Source: Verrucomicrobiota bacterium (GTDB taxonomy: Bacteria > Verrucomicrobiota > Verrucomicrobiia > Verrucomicrobiales > DEV007). From it: DNA of 7,619 nucleotides. The stretch spans positions 1-7,619 of the forward strand of contig JAHDIL010000066.1 in the NCBI GenBank assembly GCA_020630835.1. The letters are read 5' to 3'. The notes beneath the pieces were generated by a model. It was not told where the DNA came from. It saw only the letters and a program-made list of their open reading frames with translations, and made no database searches. The position numbers and the translations under genes are program-made. This document shows positions 1 through 6,487 of the stretch, piece by piece (position 1 is the stretch's first letter; each line of letters opens with the position of its first letter).

Positions 1-254
1 CCAAAAGGATCTGCTGTGGCGTTGGCTGGAGCCGCAGTTGGCGCAGCTTCGACTGGAGCTGAAGCTGAAGATGGAGAAGCCGCAAAAGACCCCGCATGTT
101 GAATAACCGTATCGCCCACTTGGACGATCTGACCTGGAGCTAGAGATCCGGCCACAATATCGGCAATAGTCTTGCCCGCCTCAAATGAGGTGACAACGAG
201 TTTACAAATCGGTTGCGTCCCACGATACACGTCAAGAACGGCGTTGTGTGTCAT
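1..254 (-). CDS. C-terminal domain of the coiled-coil protein in the -1 frame (partial at left edge)
   Basis: This frame is open from the G run at 267-272 to the window edge. It reads SNSGMTHNAVLDVYRG and onward through a KLVVTSFEAGKTIADIV segment and a GQIVQVGDTV segment. That is the pattern of a small beta-rich domain in which a Gly-rich turn is followed by V-x-R-G, a beta strand and an A-D-I motif. An Ala/Pro/Ser-rich low-complexity tail then runs to about ADPFG at the edge. Joined to the preceding frame after residue 197, it gives a natural continuation (FVVFSGG followed by SNSG). It could instead be a separate coupled gene: its first ATG overlaps the upstream stop in an ATGA arrangement, with a GGGGGGAG run ten bases before it. 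I favour one broken or recoded gene, because the short upstream ending looks truncated and this part lacks a normal protein N-terminus. The true stop lies outside the window. Confidence 0.6.
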   Translation of the reverse strand, partial: MTHNAVLDVYRGTQPICKLVVTSFEAGKTIADIVAGSLAPGQIVQVGDTVIQHAGSFAASPSSASAPVEAAPTAAPANATADPF

Positions 255-856
255 CCCAGAATTGCTCCCCCCGAAAAGACAACGAACCCCCATTGGTTAA
301 AAGCTTTGCTTACACTAGAACGAAAACCACCCCTGATGATTCCACTCTGCTGCTCCTTACGAAGGGCAACAAGGTCATCCGCAACATTCTGCGCACGATC
401 CCGAGCGGCCTGCCGAGTCGCAATTTCGCCCTGAACACCCTGGATTTCTATATCCTTCTCATCGATCATCACGGCGACTTGCGTCTGCTCACGCTGCAAT
501 CCCTGGACGGTCGGTAAGTCCGCTACAAACACCTTAATCTTTTCAGCCTGCTTTCTCGAGGCGTCTAACTCTCCCTCCCGAGTTTCTAAATTGGCACTGA
601 CTTGGACGAGCTGAGCCTCAAGATCAACTTTTTCAGTCTGGATACGCGCTGTTTGATCCTCAACCTTTAAAATAGCAGCTTCACGTTCACCAATTTCTTC
701 CTCCACTGCGCCTATCGAATCGGCCCGCTGCTTGAGTGTGTTCTTCCTACGGTCCAATTCTGCTAAACGCTCTTGATCAACGGCATGGTTCCGAAAACCC
801 ACAAAAATTGCCCCTAGCATAAAAAGGGCGGCAACAGCTGCAATAATCTTCCACAT
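251..856 (-). CDS. Membrane-anchored coiled-coil protein, N-terminal frame (201 codons)
   Basis: I do not recognise a named gene. The frame encodes a short N-terminus followed by one hydrophobic segment at about residues 4-21 (Ile/Ala/Val/Leu/Phe-rich), which looks like an uncleaved signal anchor. A long charged, Glu/Gln/Arg-rich stretch at about 25-170 has the heptad character of a coiled coil. At 186-197 the sequence changes to a compact hydrophobic motif (FNQWGFVVFSGG). This looks like the first strand of a small C-terminal beta domain, but the frame stops nine bases after the G run. The domain continues in the -1 frame (next entry), so this is probably the front part of one protein of at least 285 residues. 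A scaffold or envelope-stress role is possible, but no function can be assigned. The ATG is chosen because it directly precedes the anchor. No Shine-Dalgarno sequence precedes it; the leader is A/T-rich. A candidate promoter lies about 90 bases upstream. Confidence 0.8.
   Translation of the reverse strand: MWKIIAAVAALFMLGAIFVGFRNHAVDQERLAELDRRKNTLKQRADSIGAVEEEIGEREAAILKVEDQTARIQTEKVDLEAQLVQVSANLETREGELDASRKQAEKIKVFVADLPTVQGLQREQTQVAVMIDEKDIEIQGVQGEIATRQAARDRAQNVADDLVALRKEQQSGIIRGGFRSSVSKAFNQWGFVVFSGGAILG
266..272 (-). other. G-run frame break, candidate slippery heptamer G_GGG_GGA
   Basis: On the minus strand, the codons TCG GGG GGA in the coiled-coil frame contain six consecutive G followed by A. 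In the zero frame this matches the X_XXY_YYZ form of a -1 slippery heptamer. A one-base backward slip here, or one additional G, joins the two halves of the protein without altering flanking residues. Homopolymer indel error, a real one-base deletion, phase variation and programmed frameshifting all predict this same sequence. I did not find a convincing downstream stimulatory stem by eye. Confidence 0.5.
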
Positions 857-948
857 AATGTCGTAATTTTTTTAAGAAAACACAAAAATGCCCCTTAACA
901 GTTGAGGCTAGGTTCCCAAGCCCCGCATGACAACATAAATTTGAGGTT

Positions 949-977
949 AATTTAGCATCACGATCTTCGCTTACCAA
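949..977 (-). promoter_or_regulatory. Candidate sigma-70-type promoter for the coiled-coil gene
   Basis: On the minus strand, TTGGTA (972-977) and TAAATT (949-954) are separated by 17 bases. Each matches the consensus at four of six positions. A TG dinucleotide one base before the -10 gives an extended -10 form (TGCTAAATT). It lies in the gap after mutY and would give a leader of nearly 90 bases. The rest of the 857-1048 gap shows no other gene and no convincing terminator for mutY. This is motif matching only. Confidence 0.3.
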
Positions 978-1048
978 GTCAAAACAAGAGATGCAACGCA
1001 GGATTGCGACTAGAACTAAAAGAGAGAACTTGCCGGTAAAATGCCCAG

Positions 1049-2125
1049 CTAGCGAATATCAGGAAACATCTCCTGCTGCCGCTCCAGGTGCCTCAGGAGG
1101 GCTTTTTTATACGGCGCTCCCATAGCCGGCCAGTCGCGACCTGCCTGGAAAGGGTCAATCCAGCATTGCTCTTCCTGATCAAAAGGTGGTTCGTTCACCG
1201 AAGGGTCATACTCCCGGGTTCCTTGACAAAACACCTCCAAGTCGACCTTATATTTGGTAATAGCATAGTCAAAATGATCGACCTGCACCCAGGTTCCCTC
1301 GGCTATTCCTAGCTCTTCTAGTGAAGGGAGCCTGAGCAGCCCCTTTCGCCGTGATGAGGTTTCTTTTACAAAAAGAACCAGATTGCCTTTCCGGCAAAGC
1401 CCAACCTGCTCCCTCTTCCTTTCAGGGGCCGGCTTCTTAATCTTCACAGGTAACCGCTCTACCTCCCCTCTCCGGAGGGCTTGGCATCCACCTTGGAGTG
1501 GACAATCAGAGCAACGAGGCTTCGACCGAGTGCACACAAACTGCCCTAACTCCATGATGGCAGCATTCCAGTCGCCCGGGCGGGCAGGACAGACCAGTTG
1601 GTCCGAGATATCCTGAAATAGCTTTTTCGACGCTGGAGTCGCAATCGGCTGGTCATAGGAAAAAAAACGCGCAAACACACGTTCCACGTTACCATCGACG
1701 ACGCCACAAGTCTCACCCATGGCTATGCTGGCTACAGCTGCTGCGGTGTATGCCCCGACCCCCGGCATCTGGAGCCACTCCGCTCTGCACTTCGGCACTA
1801 TACCATCCCTCTCCCCAGAGATCACCTGCGCTGTTTTTTGCAGATTGCGTGCCCGGTTATAATAACCCAACCCCTCCCAAGCTTTGAGAATATCTGGCTC
1901 GGGTGCCTGCGCGAGAGCATCCCAATCAGGGAAAGCTCGCATCCAATTGGTGTAATACCCACGATCCAGGACCGTAGCGATTCTGGTTTGCTGCAGCATA
2001 AACTCAGAAACGAGGACGGAATAGGGACTGCGATCATCTCGCCAGGGATAACGGCGGCCCTCGCCATCGAACCACAAAAGGAGGGCCTCGCGTAACGAAT
2101 TCAGCGTCTCTTTATCCGGAACCAT
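1049..2125 (-). CDS. mutY: A/G-specific adenine DNA glycosylase MutY
   Basis: MutY removes adenine mispaired with 8-oxoguanine or guanine, starting base-excision repair that prevents G:C to T:A transversions. The 358-residue length is normal for the family. The catalytic domain carries the SEFMLQQT motif with the catalytic Glu at residue 41, a helix-hairpin-helix at about 120-133 (MPGVGAYTAAAVAS) and the catalytic Asp at 144 in VVDGNVERVFAR. The [4Fe-4S] cluster loop is complete, with Cys 198, 205, 208 and 214 in C-x6-C-x2-C-x5-C spacing. The C-terminal part (about 238-345) fits the NUDIX-like domain that reads 8-oxoguanine, including GLLRLPSLEE at 262-271. The ATG is supported by family alignment of the N-terminus, although no Shine-Dalgarno sequence precedes it. 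It is transcribed divergently from the HU gene and is separated from the next minus-strand gene by 192 bases, so it is probably monocistronic. Presence of the QQT and Cys motifs makes the alternative, an endonuclease III relative, unlikely. Confidence 0.96.
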   Translation of the reverse strand: MVPDKETLNSLREALLLWFDGEGRRYPWRDDRSPYSVLVSEFMLQQTRIATVLDRGYYTNWMRAFPDWDALAQAPEPDILKAWEGLGYYNRARNLQKTAQVISGERDGIVPKCRAEWLQMPGVGAYTAAAVASIAMGETCGVVDGNVERVFARFFSYDQPIATPASKKLFQDISDQLVCPARPGDWNAAIMELGQFVCTRSKPRCSDCPLQGGCQALRRGEVERLPVKIKKPAPERKREQVGLCRKGNLVLFVKETSSRRKGLLRLPSLEELGIAEGTWVQVDHFDYAITKYKVDLEVFCQGTREYDPSVNEPPFDQEEQCWIDPFQAGRDWPAMGAPYKKALLRHLERQQEMFPDIR

Positions 2126-2134
2126 AAATAACTT

Positions 2135-2140
2135 ATTCTA
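2135..2140 (-). promoter_or_regulatory. Candidate -10 box very close to the mutY start
   Basis: TAGAAT on the minus strand matches the -10 consensus at five of six positions and ends only nine bases before the mutY ATG. If used, transcription would begin within a few bases of the start codon, giving a nearly leaderless message. That would fit the absence of a Shine-Dalgarno sequence. There is no good -35 at 16-18 bases spacing, so this is weak. Confidence 0.2.
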
Positions 2141-2218
2141 CCCATACGAAACCAGCCTTGCGATCAAGCTTCCAATTTAATCACAAATATCCGATTTCGG
2201 CATACTACCTGCTAAGCG

Positions 2219-2267
2219 GAGGGGTAGGGCGAAAAACGGCATAAAAACGCAGCATACCCGTCCCCTC
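2219..2267 (+). promoter_or_regulatory. Inverted repeat with phased A-tracts upstream of the HU gene
   Basis: The arms are GAGGGGTAGGG (2219-2229) and CCCGTCCCCTC (2257-2267). They pair at nine of eleven positions, with a two-by-two internal mismatch and a loop of 27 bases. The loop contains AAAAACG twice, at 2232-2238 and 2243-2249, exactly 11 bases apart and therefore roughly in helical phase. The right arm ends 17 bases before the HU ATG. It could be a structured leader or a bent-DNA binding site for the product itself; HU/IHF proteins favour curved or structured DNA. No clear promoter or terminator assignment can be made. Confidence 0.35.
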
Positions 2268-2284
2268 ACCCAATCGAACGCACC

Positions 2285-2593
2285 ATGTCCAAAATCACCA
2301 AACGAGAGCTCGTCGCGAGAATCGCCGAAAAGACCGACTTAACACAAAGTGACGTGGCAAGCACCATCAACGCGCTGATCGATGAACTCTCAAACGCTCT
2401 TTCTTCCAATGAAGAGATCATTCTTCGCAATTTCGGAAGCTTCCATGTAATCAAAACAAAGCCAAGAATTGGCCGGAACCCCAATAAACCAGAGGCTACG
2501 GTAGAAATCCCCGCTCGAGCAATCGTTAAGTTTAAACCCGGTAAGGAGCTGCGAAAGAGAGTGCTGCAAACCCTGCCGTTGATAAAGGATTAG
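2285..2593 (+). CDS. HU/IHF-family DNA-binding protein
   Basis: This is a small basic histone-like protein that acts as a dimer, bending and compacting DNA in the nucleoid. The 102 residues show the complete fold: two N-terminal helices (about 5-40), the LRNFGSF strand-turn motif at 47-53 and the DNA-binding beta arm at about 54-76. The arm tip is GRNP (63-66), whose Pro66 corresponds to the proline that intercalates between base pairs. FKPGKELR at 83-90 leads into the final helix. It is about ten residues longer than a typical 90-residue HU because of a short C-terminal tail (LQTLPLIKD). Sequence alone does not separate HU from IHF alpha or beta, so no symbol is given. No Shine-Dalgarno sequence precedes the ATG, which is fixed by the conserved N-terminus. 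It is the only plus-strand gene here, divergent from mutY and convergent with cstA across a 34-base gap. Confidence 0.93.
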   Translation: MSKITKRELVARIAEKTDLTQSDVASTINALIDELSNALSSNEEIILRNFGSFHVIKTKPRIGRNPNKPEATVEIPARAIVKFKPGKELRKRVLQTLPLIKD

Positions 2594-2627
2594 GGCGCAC
2601 TCCCTCTGAAAAATCTAGGGGACTGCT

Positions 2628-4443
2628 TTACAATGCAGGGTTGCCCTCACCGTCTAAGTCTTCCAATACCCCTTTTGCACGAGGCCATACAAGCACGGCC
2701 TCAACGATCATCCACAGCTCTAGCGCGATAATGATCAAACCAAAAGATAGCAGCATCCAGTCCCCTTTAGCTAAGTAGCCATTGGCGCCGAAAATATTAA
2801 TCGCCATTGCTGTCATCGGTAACAGCAGCATGAACGTGAGCGGGAGAGCTAAGAACCAAACCGGCAGAGAACGCCTCCATAGCCAAAGAGCGATCACCAA
2901 AAAGGCTAACCCTCCTAGCAACTGATTTGTCGCACCGAAAAGCGGCCACAAAAGCAGCCCGCCTTTACCTGCCTCCGCCCATGACCAGCCCGCCGCATAG
3001 GGAGCTGCAGCAACAATGCCAGCTAGGGATATTGCGAAAAGGGATGCTCCATGCTGATTTCGCAGAGCAGGGATGCGTAAAACCGCCCCTAATTCCTGCG
3101 TAACATAGCGCTGGAGACGGCAGGCGGTATCGAGAGTTGTGGCAGCAAAGCTCGCCACAAATACGCCCATTAAAGCCACGGCAAATGCCGGAGATAGCCC
3201 TAACGCACGGAGGAAATTCGCACACCCCTCTACGAAAGCGCCCACTTTTGCCCCCAAACCAGCGGCGGCGCCCCAGCTTTCATAACGCGCCATGTAAGCA
3301 GCCTCTCCGAACAGCAGCAGCCCCTCTGCACCTTGAATTCCCAGCCCTATACCTGCGCCACAAGCAATAATTACCAATACCGCGAGCCCGCCTTCCATGA
3401 GCATGCTGCCATAGCCGACGAACTGCGCATCCCCCTCAGACGAAAGCTGCTTGGATGAAGTGCCACTCGACACAAGGCAGTGAAATCCTGAAACTGCCCC
3501 ACAGGCGATGGTGACAAACAAAAAGGGAAACATCCACGGAGCCCCCTCCGGCTGCCAGCGGACGGCAGGAGCACTCATCGATAACGCAGGGAGGTCGGCC
3601 CCTGGAGAAGCGCTCATATGCGCCTCCAAACAGACCACAGATCACCAAGCCGACAACGATGAGCCCAACTACACTGAGAAGCTGTAGGCTATTAATAAAA
3701 TCCCGAGGCTGTAAGAGAATCCATACAGGCAGAACCGAAGCTACATAGCTGTATACCAGAAGCAAGGCCACCCAAGACATAGTCGGGAGTCCAGCAAGAA
3801 ACGCATTCAGCTCTCCCAGCACCCCGACATTTCCGTATAACACGGTAAGATACATAACACCGAGAGCAACCACGGAAGGTATAAGGATATTCCCACCGCG
3901 GCGGTGAAGAAGGGAACCAATCGCCACGGCAAGCGGTATTTGCACGAGGCAGGGAAAAATAGACGCTGGATACATCCGAAACACCGCGGAGATGACGAGC
4001 CCGAAAATCGCCAACACAATGGTGAGGGCTAGGAAGAGGATAAGAAGAAAGAGAATCCTTGCTCGCTTACTCAACAGGCGCCCAGCTACGTCCCCAACCG
4101 TCTGCCCCCGATTCCGTAGACTCACGATCAAAGATCCAAAATCATGGACAGCACCGATAAAAATCGAACCTAAGAGCACCCAAATTAGCGCAGGCACCCA
4201 TCCCCAGATAACGGCTAGAGCGGGCCCAACGATAGGCCCCGTCCCCGCTATTGAGGTGAAATGATGCCCAAAGACGACTGAACGTTTAGTTGGCACATAG
4301 TCTTTACCGTCATTCAACTCGTGGCTTGGAGTTTTCCTACAGGGATTTACCTTAAAAATACGGCGGGACAGCCATTTCCCGTATGTGTGATAAGCGACCA
4401 AATAGAGCACGAAGCTCCCGAGAGCAATCAGGAGGGTTTGCAT
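2628..4443 (-). pseudogene. cstA: CstA-family carbon starvation transporter, split by one frameshift
   Basis: CstA proteins are multi-pass inner-membrane carriers linked to peptide or pyruvate uptake under carbon limitation. The first frame runs from 4443 to about 3622 (about 274 residues). It has the family signature DGKDYVPTKRSVVFGHHF (45-62), SIAGTGPIVGPALA (64-77), a GWVPALIWVLLGSIFIGAVHDFGSL stretch (81-105) and several membrane helices. The second frame runs from about 3623 to 2628 (about 331 residues). It continues with FPFLFVTIACGAVSGFH, LVSSGTSSKQL, FAATTLDTACRLQRYVTQEL and WPLFGATNQLLGG. Together they give about 604 residues, somewhat shorter than the 701-residue E. coli protein but within the family range. 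Removing one base, or adding two, near 3615-3641 restores one frame. No other defects are seen, so the break is either recent, a sequence error, or recoding. Alternatively the second part could start at the ATG at 3617, which has GGAGG five bases before it. The first ATG has no Shine-Dalgarno sequence and overlaps a preceding open frame by 16 bases. Confidence 0.9.
3615..3641 (-). other. Frame-break zone in cstA with GGAGG and an in-frame ATG
   Basis: The upstream frame is still CstA-like through CTG TTT GGA GGC (residues 271-274). The downstream frame is closed by a TGA just before 3641 and is CstA-like from GCG CAT ATG AGC GCT (MSASPGADLPALS). The change therefore falls inside this short interval and corresponds to a +1 shift. 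It is not at a homopolymer longer than three. GGAGG (3623-3627) lies five bases before the ATG at 3615-3617, a good ribosome-binding geometry for the second half. Confidence 0.7.
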
Positions 4444-4652
4444 AAACGATAATAGATTTTGTTGGCTGGAGGGACGTCCCCTAGTAAGCCTTTGAGGACT
4501 AAAGTCAGACGGCTAGAGATTTGGACACTTTTTTCTTCCAAAAATGCCGCCGCAATGACGCCTCCGACGTCTTTTCCTGCAGCGTAGGATACTTCGACCG
4601 CCGCTCCCTCCTTTACAAAGTAGAGACGGCCAAAAATTACGCGCCAGAAAGC
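4428..4652 (-). CDS. Open frame of 74 codons lacking a normal start codon, possible small gene or remnant
   Basis: Between cysJ and cstA, a minus-strand frame stays open from the TAG at 4653-4655 to a TGA inside the cstA start region. The translation looks like real protein: GRLYFVKEGAAVEVSYAAG, then DVGGVIAAAFLEEKSVQ, then LVLKGLLGDVPPANKIYYRL. It is rich in Val, Gly, Ala and Lys with balanced charge, unlike typical shadow frames. However, there is no ATG or GTG, and the only TTG is halfway through, so the first half would need a non-standard start. I do not recognise the family; it does not resemble the YbdD-type small proteins often found next to cstA. It overlaps the cstA start by 16 bases, which would suit translational coupling. 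It could be the 3' end of a degraded gene, a gene hit by an indel, or chance. Confidence 0.35.
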   Translation of the reverse strand, partial: AFWRVIFGRLYFVKEGAAVEVSYAAGKDVGGVIAAAFLEEKSVQISSRLTLVLKGLLGDVPPANKIYYRLCKPS

Positions 4653-4663
4653 CTAGTGATAAT

Positions 4664-6448
4664 CTAGTAAACGTCGCGCTGATAGCGGCGGTCTTTCTTC
4701 AGCTGATCGATATAAGCCTTAGCTTCTTCCGCACTCTTATTTCCCTGCTCAGCAATAATATCGAGCAAGGCTTGGTGGACATCTTTCGCCATGTAGGCAG
4801 CATCCCCACATACGTAGAAGTGGGCGCCTTTTTCCAGCCAAGCATACACTTGTTCACCACTTTCCCGAAGTCGGTCCTGAACGTATACCTTCTCTTTCTG
4901 ATCACGGGAGAAAGCTACATCCAGTCGGTTCAACAAGCCATCGCTCAGGTAGTCCTGCCACTCTAGCTGATAGAGAAAGTCGAAGGAATAACGCTGGTCG
5001 CCAAAGATTAACCAATTATCACCCTTGTCCCCATTCGCTGCACGTTCCTCAACAAACGATCGGAAGGGCGCAATCCCTGTGCCCGGCCCCACCATGATGA
5101 TCGGGGTATCGCCATTTTCAGGGAGTCGGAAATTCTTGTTTGTGTGGAAGAAGATACGGACACGATCTCCCGCCTTCAAATCATCAGCAACATAGCAAGA
5201 GGCAACCCCCTCACGTTCGCGCCCGAATGTCTCGTAACGGACAGCCGCGATCGTCAAATGCACTTCTTCTTCGTGATGTTTGATACTGCTAGCTATTGAG
5301 TACAGCCGCGGATTGAGTTTACGGAGAATACCAGAAAAGGTCTCGGCACTCCAACCTGTGAAGGGATAGCTCTCAAGTAGGTCAATAAGCTGGCGCCCCT
5401 GGCACCATTCTTTAAATGACTTACCCCCATCAGCCTCCATGGCCGTCTTAAGACTCGCGTCATTGGTGATTGCCAGATACTTTTTGGCCACCGATGCACT
5501 GAGCGTGGTGATATCAAAGTCGGTCTCCAGAGACTCTGCCAACGTCTTGCCCCCCACTTTAGCGTTCGCGCTCAATCCAGTTGCTTTCAGCACTGCCTCT
5601 AGATCTTTTGCGCGATTGACAGGATAAACACCCAGCGCGTCGCCAGGCACGTATGTTAGTCCAGATCCTTCTAAAGAAAGCTCGAGATGGTAAACCTCTT
5701 TTTGCGACCCAGTTCCGTTCAGAAGCACCTTTTCGATCACCTCCGCTGGAAACGGGTTTTTCTTATCATAAGCCACTACCGTAGGGGTTGCGAGGACAGC
5801 GGCATCTCCCGCTGCCGTTACCGTCGCGCTCTGCTGAGGGAACGCGCCGAGAGAGGTCTTTAACCATCCATCAAATGCTTCTTCGTAGTCCACATCGCAA
5901 TCCACACGATCCGCTACGCAACTCGCCCCAAGTGCCGAAAGACGAGCATCGACATCTTTCCCTATCTTACAAAAATGTTCGTAACTGGTGTCCCCTAGAG
6001 CGCACACAGAATAACTGAGTCCCTCTAGCTTGCCCATCCCATCGCCCATGAAAGTCTCGTAATAGCTCGTAGCAGAGTCCGGCGGGTCGCCCTCGCCCCA
6101 GGTGCTAACAACAACGAGCAGATTCTCGGCTTTAGCCAAATCCTCAGGTTTGCTGTCGGCCATATTGACCGCTTTGGCCTTAAAGCCCGAGGCATTCGCA
6201 GCCTTAGCTGCTTTCCCGGCCAAAGCCTCAGCATTCCCGCTTTCGGTGCCATAGAGCACAAGCATAGGCTGCTTTGCAGCAGGAGCAGCCACGGCTGGCG
6301 CACTGACACTGCCACCTTTGCTCGCAAAAGAAAACCCAGCAAAATAGCCAGACAACCACAGAGCCTGGTCAGCGCTAGTAGACGAGGCGAGCTGTTCTGC
6401 CAGCGACTGCTGCCCTGGCTGTAAGGGTGTGATAGGTTGATCACTCAT
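4664..6448 (-). CDS. cysJ: NADPH sulfite reductase flavoprotein subunit CysJ
   Basis: CysJ takes electrons from NADPH through FAD and FMN and passes them to CysI for six-electron reduction of sulfite to sulfide in cytoplasmic sulfur assimilation. The 594 residues are the full family length. A short N-terminal region (about 12-42, SLAEQLASSTSADQALWLSGYFAGFSF) matches the CysJ leader. The flavodoxin domain follows at about 60-205: FMN phosphate loop YGTESGNAE (66-74), STWGEGDPPDSA (115-126) and CALGDTSYEHFC (149-160). The FAD domain shows RLYSIASS (381-388) and GVASCYVADDL (414-424). The NADP domain shows GPGTGIAPFRSF (454-465), FGDQR (482-486), YVCGDAAYMAKDV (545-557) and the terminal RYQRDVY with the C-terminal Tyr. 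It starts 39 bases after cysI, so the two are surely cotranscribed. The order cysI-cysJ is the reverse of E. coli cysJ-cysI. The start is set by family length; no Shine-Dalgarno sequence is visible. Confidence 0.97.
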   Translation of the reverse strand: MSDQPITPLQPGQQSLAEQLASSTSADQALWLSGYFAGFSFASKGGSVSAPAVAAPAAKQPMLVLYGTESGNAEALAGKAAKAANASGFKAKAVNMADSKPEDLAKAENLLVVVSTWGEGDPPDSATSYYETFMGDGMGKLEGLSYSVCALGDTSYEHFCKIGKDVDARLSALGASCVADRVDCDVDYEEAFDGWLKTSLGAFPQQSATVTAAGDAAVLATPTVVAYDKKNPFPAEVIEKVLLNGTGSQKEVYHLELSLEGSGLTYVPGDALGVYPVNRAKDLEAVLKATGLSANAKVGGKTLAESLETDFDITTLSASVAKKYLAITNDASLKTAMEADGGKSFKEWCQGRQLIDLLESYPFTGWSAETFSGILRKLNPRLYSIASSIKHHEEEVHLTIAAVRYETFGREREGVASCYVADDLKAGDRVRIFFHTNKNFRLPENGDTPIIMVGPGTGIAPFRSFVEERAANGDKGDNWLIFGDQRYSFDFLYQLEWQDYLSDGLLNRLDVAFSRDQKEKVYVQDRLRESGEQVYAWLEKGAHFYVCGDAAYMAKDVHQALLDIIAEQGNKSAEEAKAYIDQLKKDRRYQRDVY

Positions 6449-6487
6449 AGAGAATTATAGGGTAACGGATTTTTCCTGACGATTCAC

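Noticed and set aside
777..977. Open frame of 66 codons on the minus strand across the gap upstream of the coiled-coil gene
   Set aside because: Cys-rich, unbalanced composition, and it overlaps the better-supported coiled-coil start and its candidate promoter. It is a chance frame.
1838..2095. Plus-strand open frame of 85 codons opposite mutY
   Set aside because: It lies entirely antisense to conserved mutY catalytic-domain sequence and has no family motifs.
2601..2622. Weak inverted repeat TCCCT...AGGGGA between HU and cstA, considered as a bidirectional terminator
   Set aside because: The stem is about five pairs with a loop over ten bases and no T-run on either strand.
3992..4264. Plus-strand open frame of 90 codons opposite cstA
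   Set aside because: Arg/Lys/Pro-rich antisense shadow of conserved membrane-protein sequence.
4471..4480. Perfect 10-base palindrome GGGACGTCCC upstream of cstA
   Set aside because: It is short, single-copy and lies inside the start-less open frame. Such palindromes are common by chance, so it is not called an operator.
6025..6444. Minus-strand open frame of 139 codons inside cysJ
   Set aside because: It is another frame of the conserved CysJ flavodoxin domain. The Arg/Leu/Ser-rich composition is typical of a shadow.
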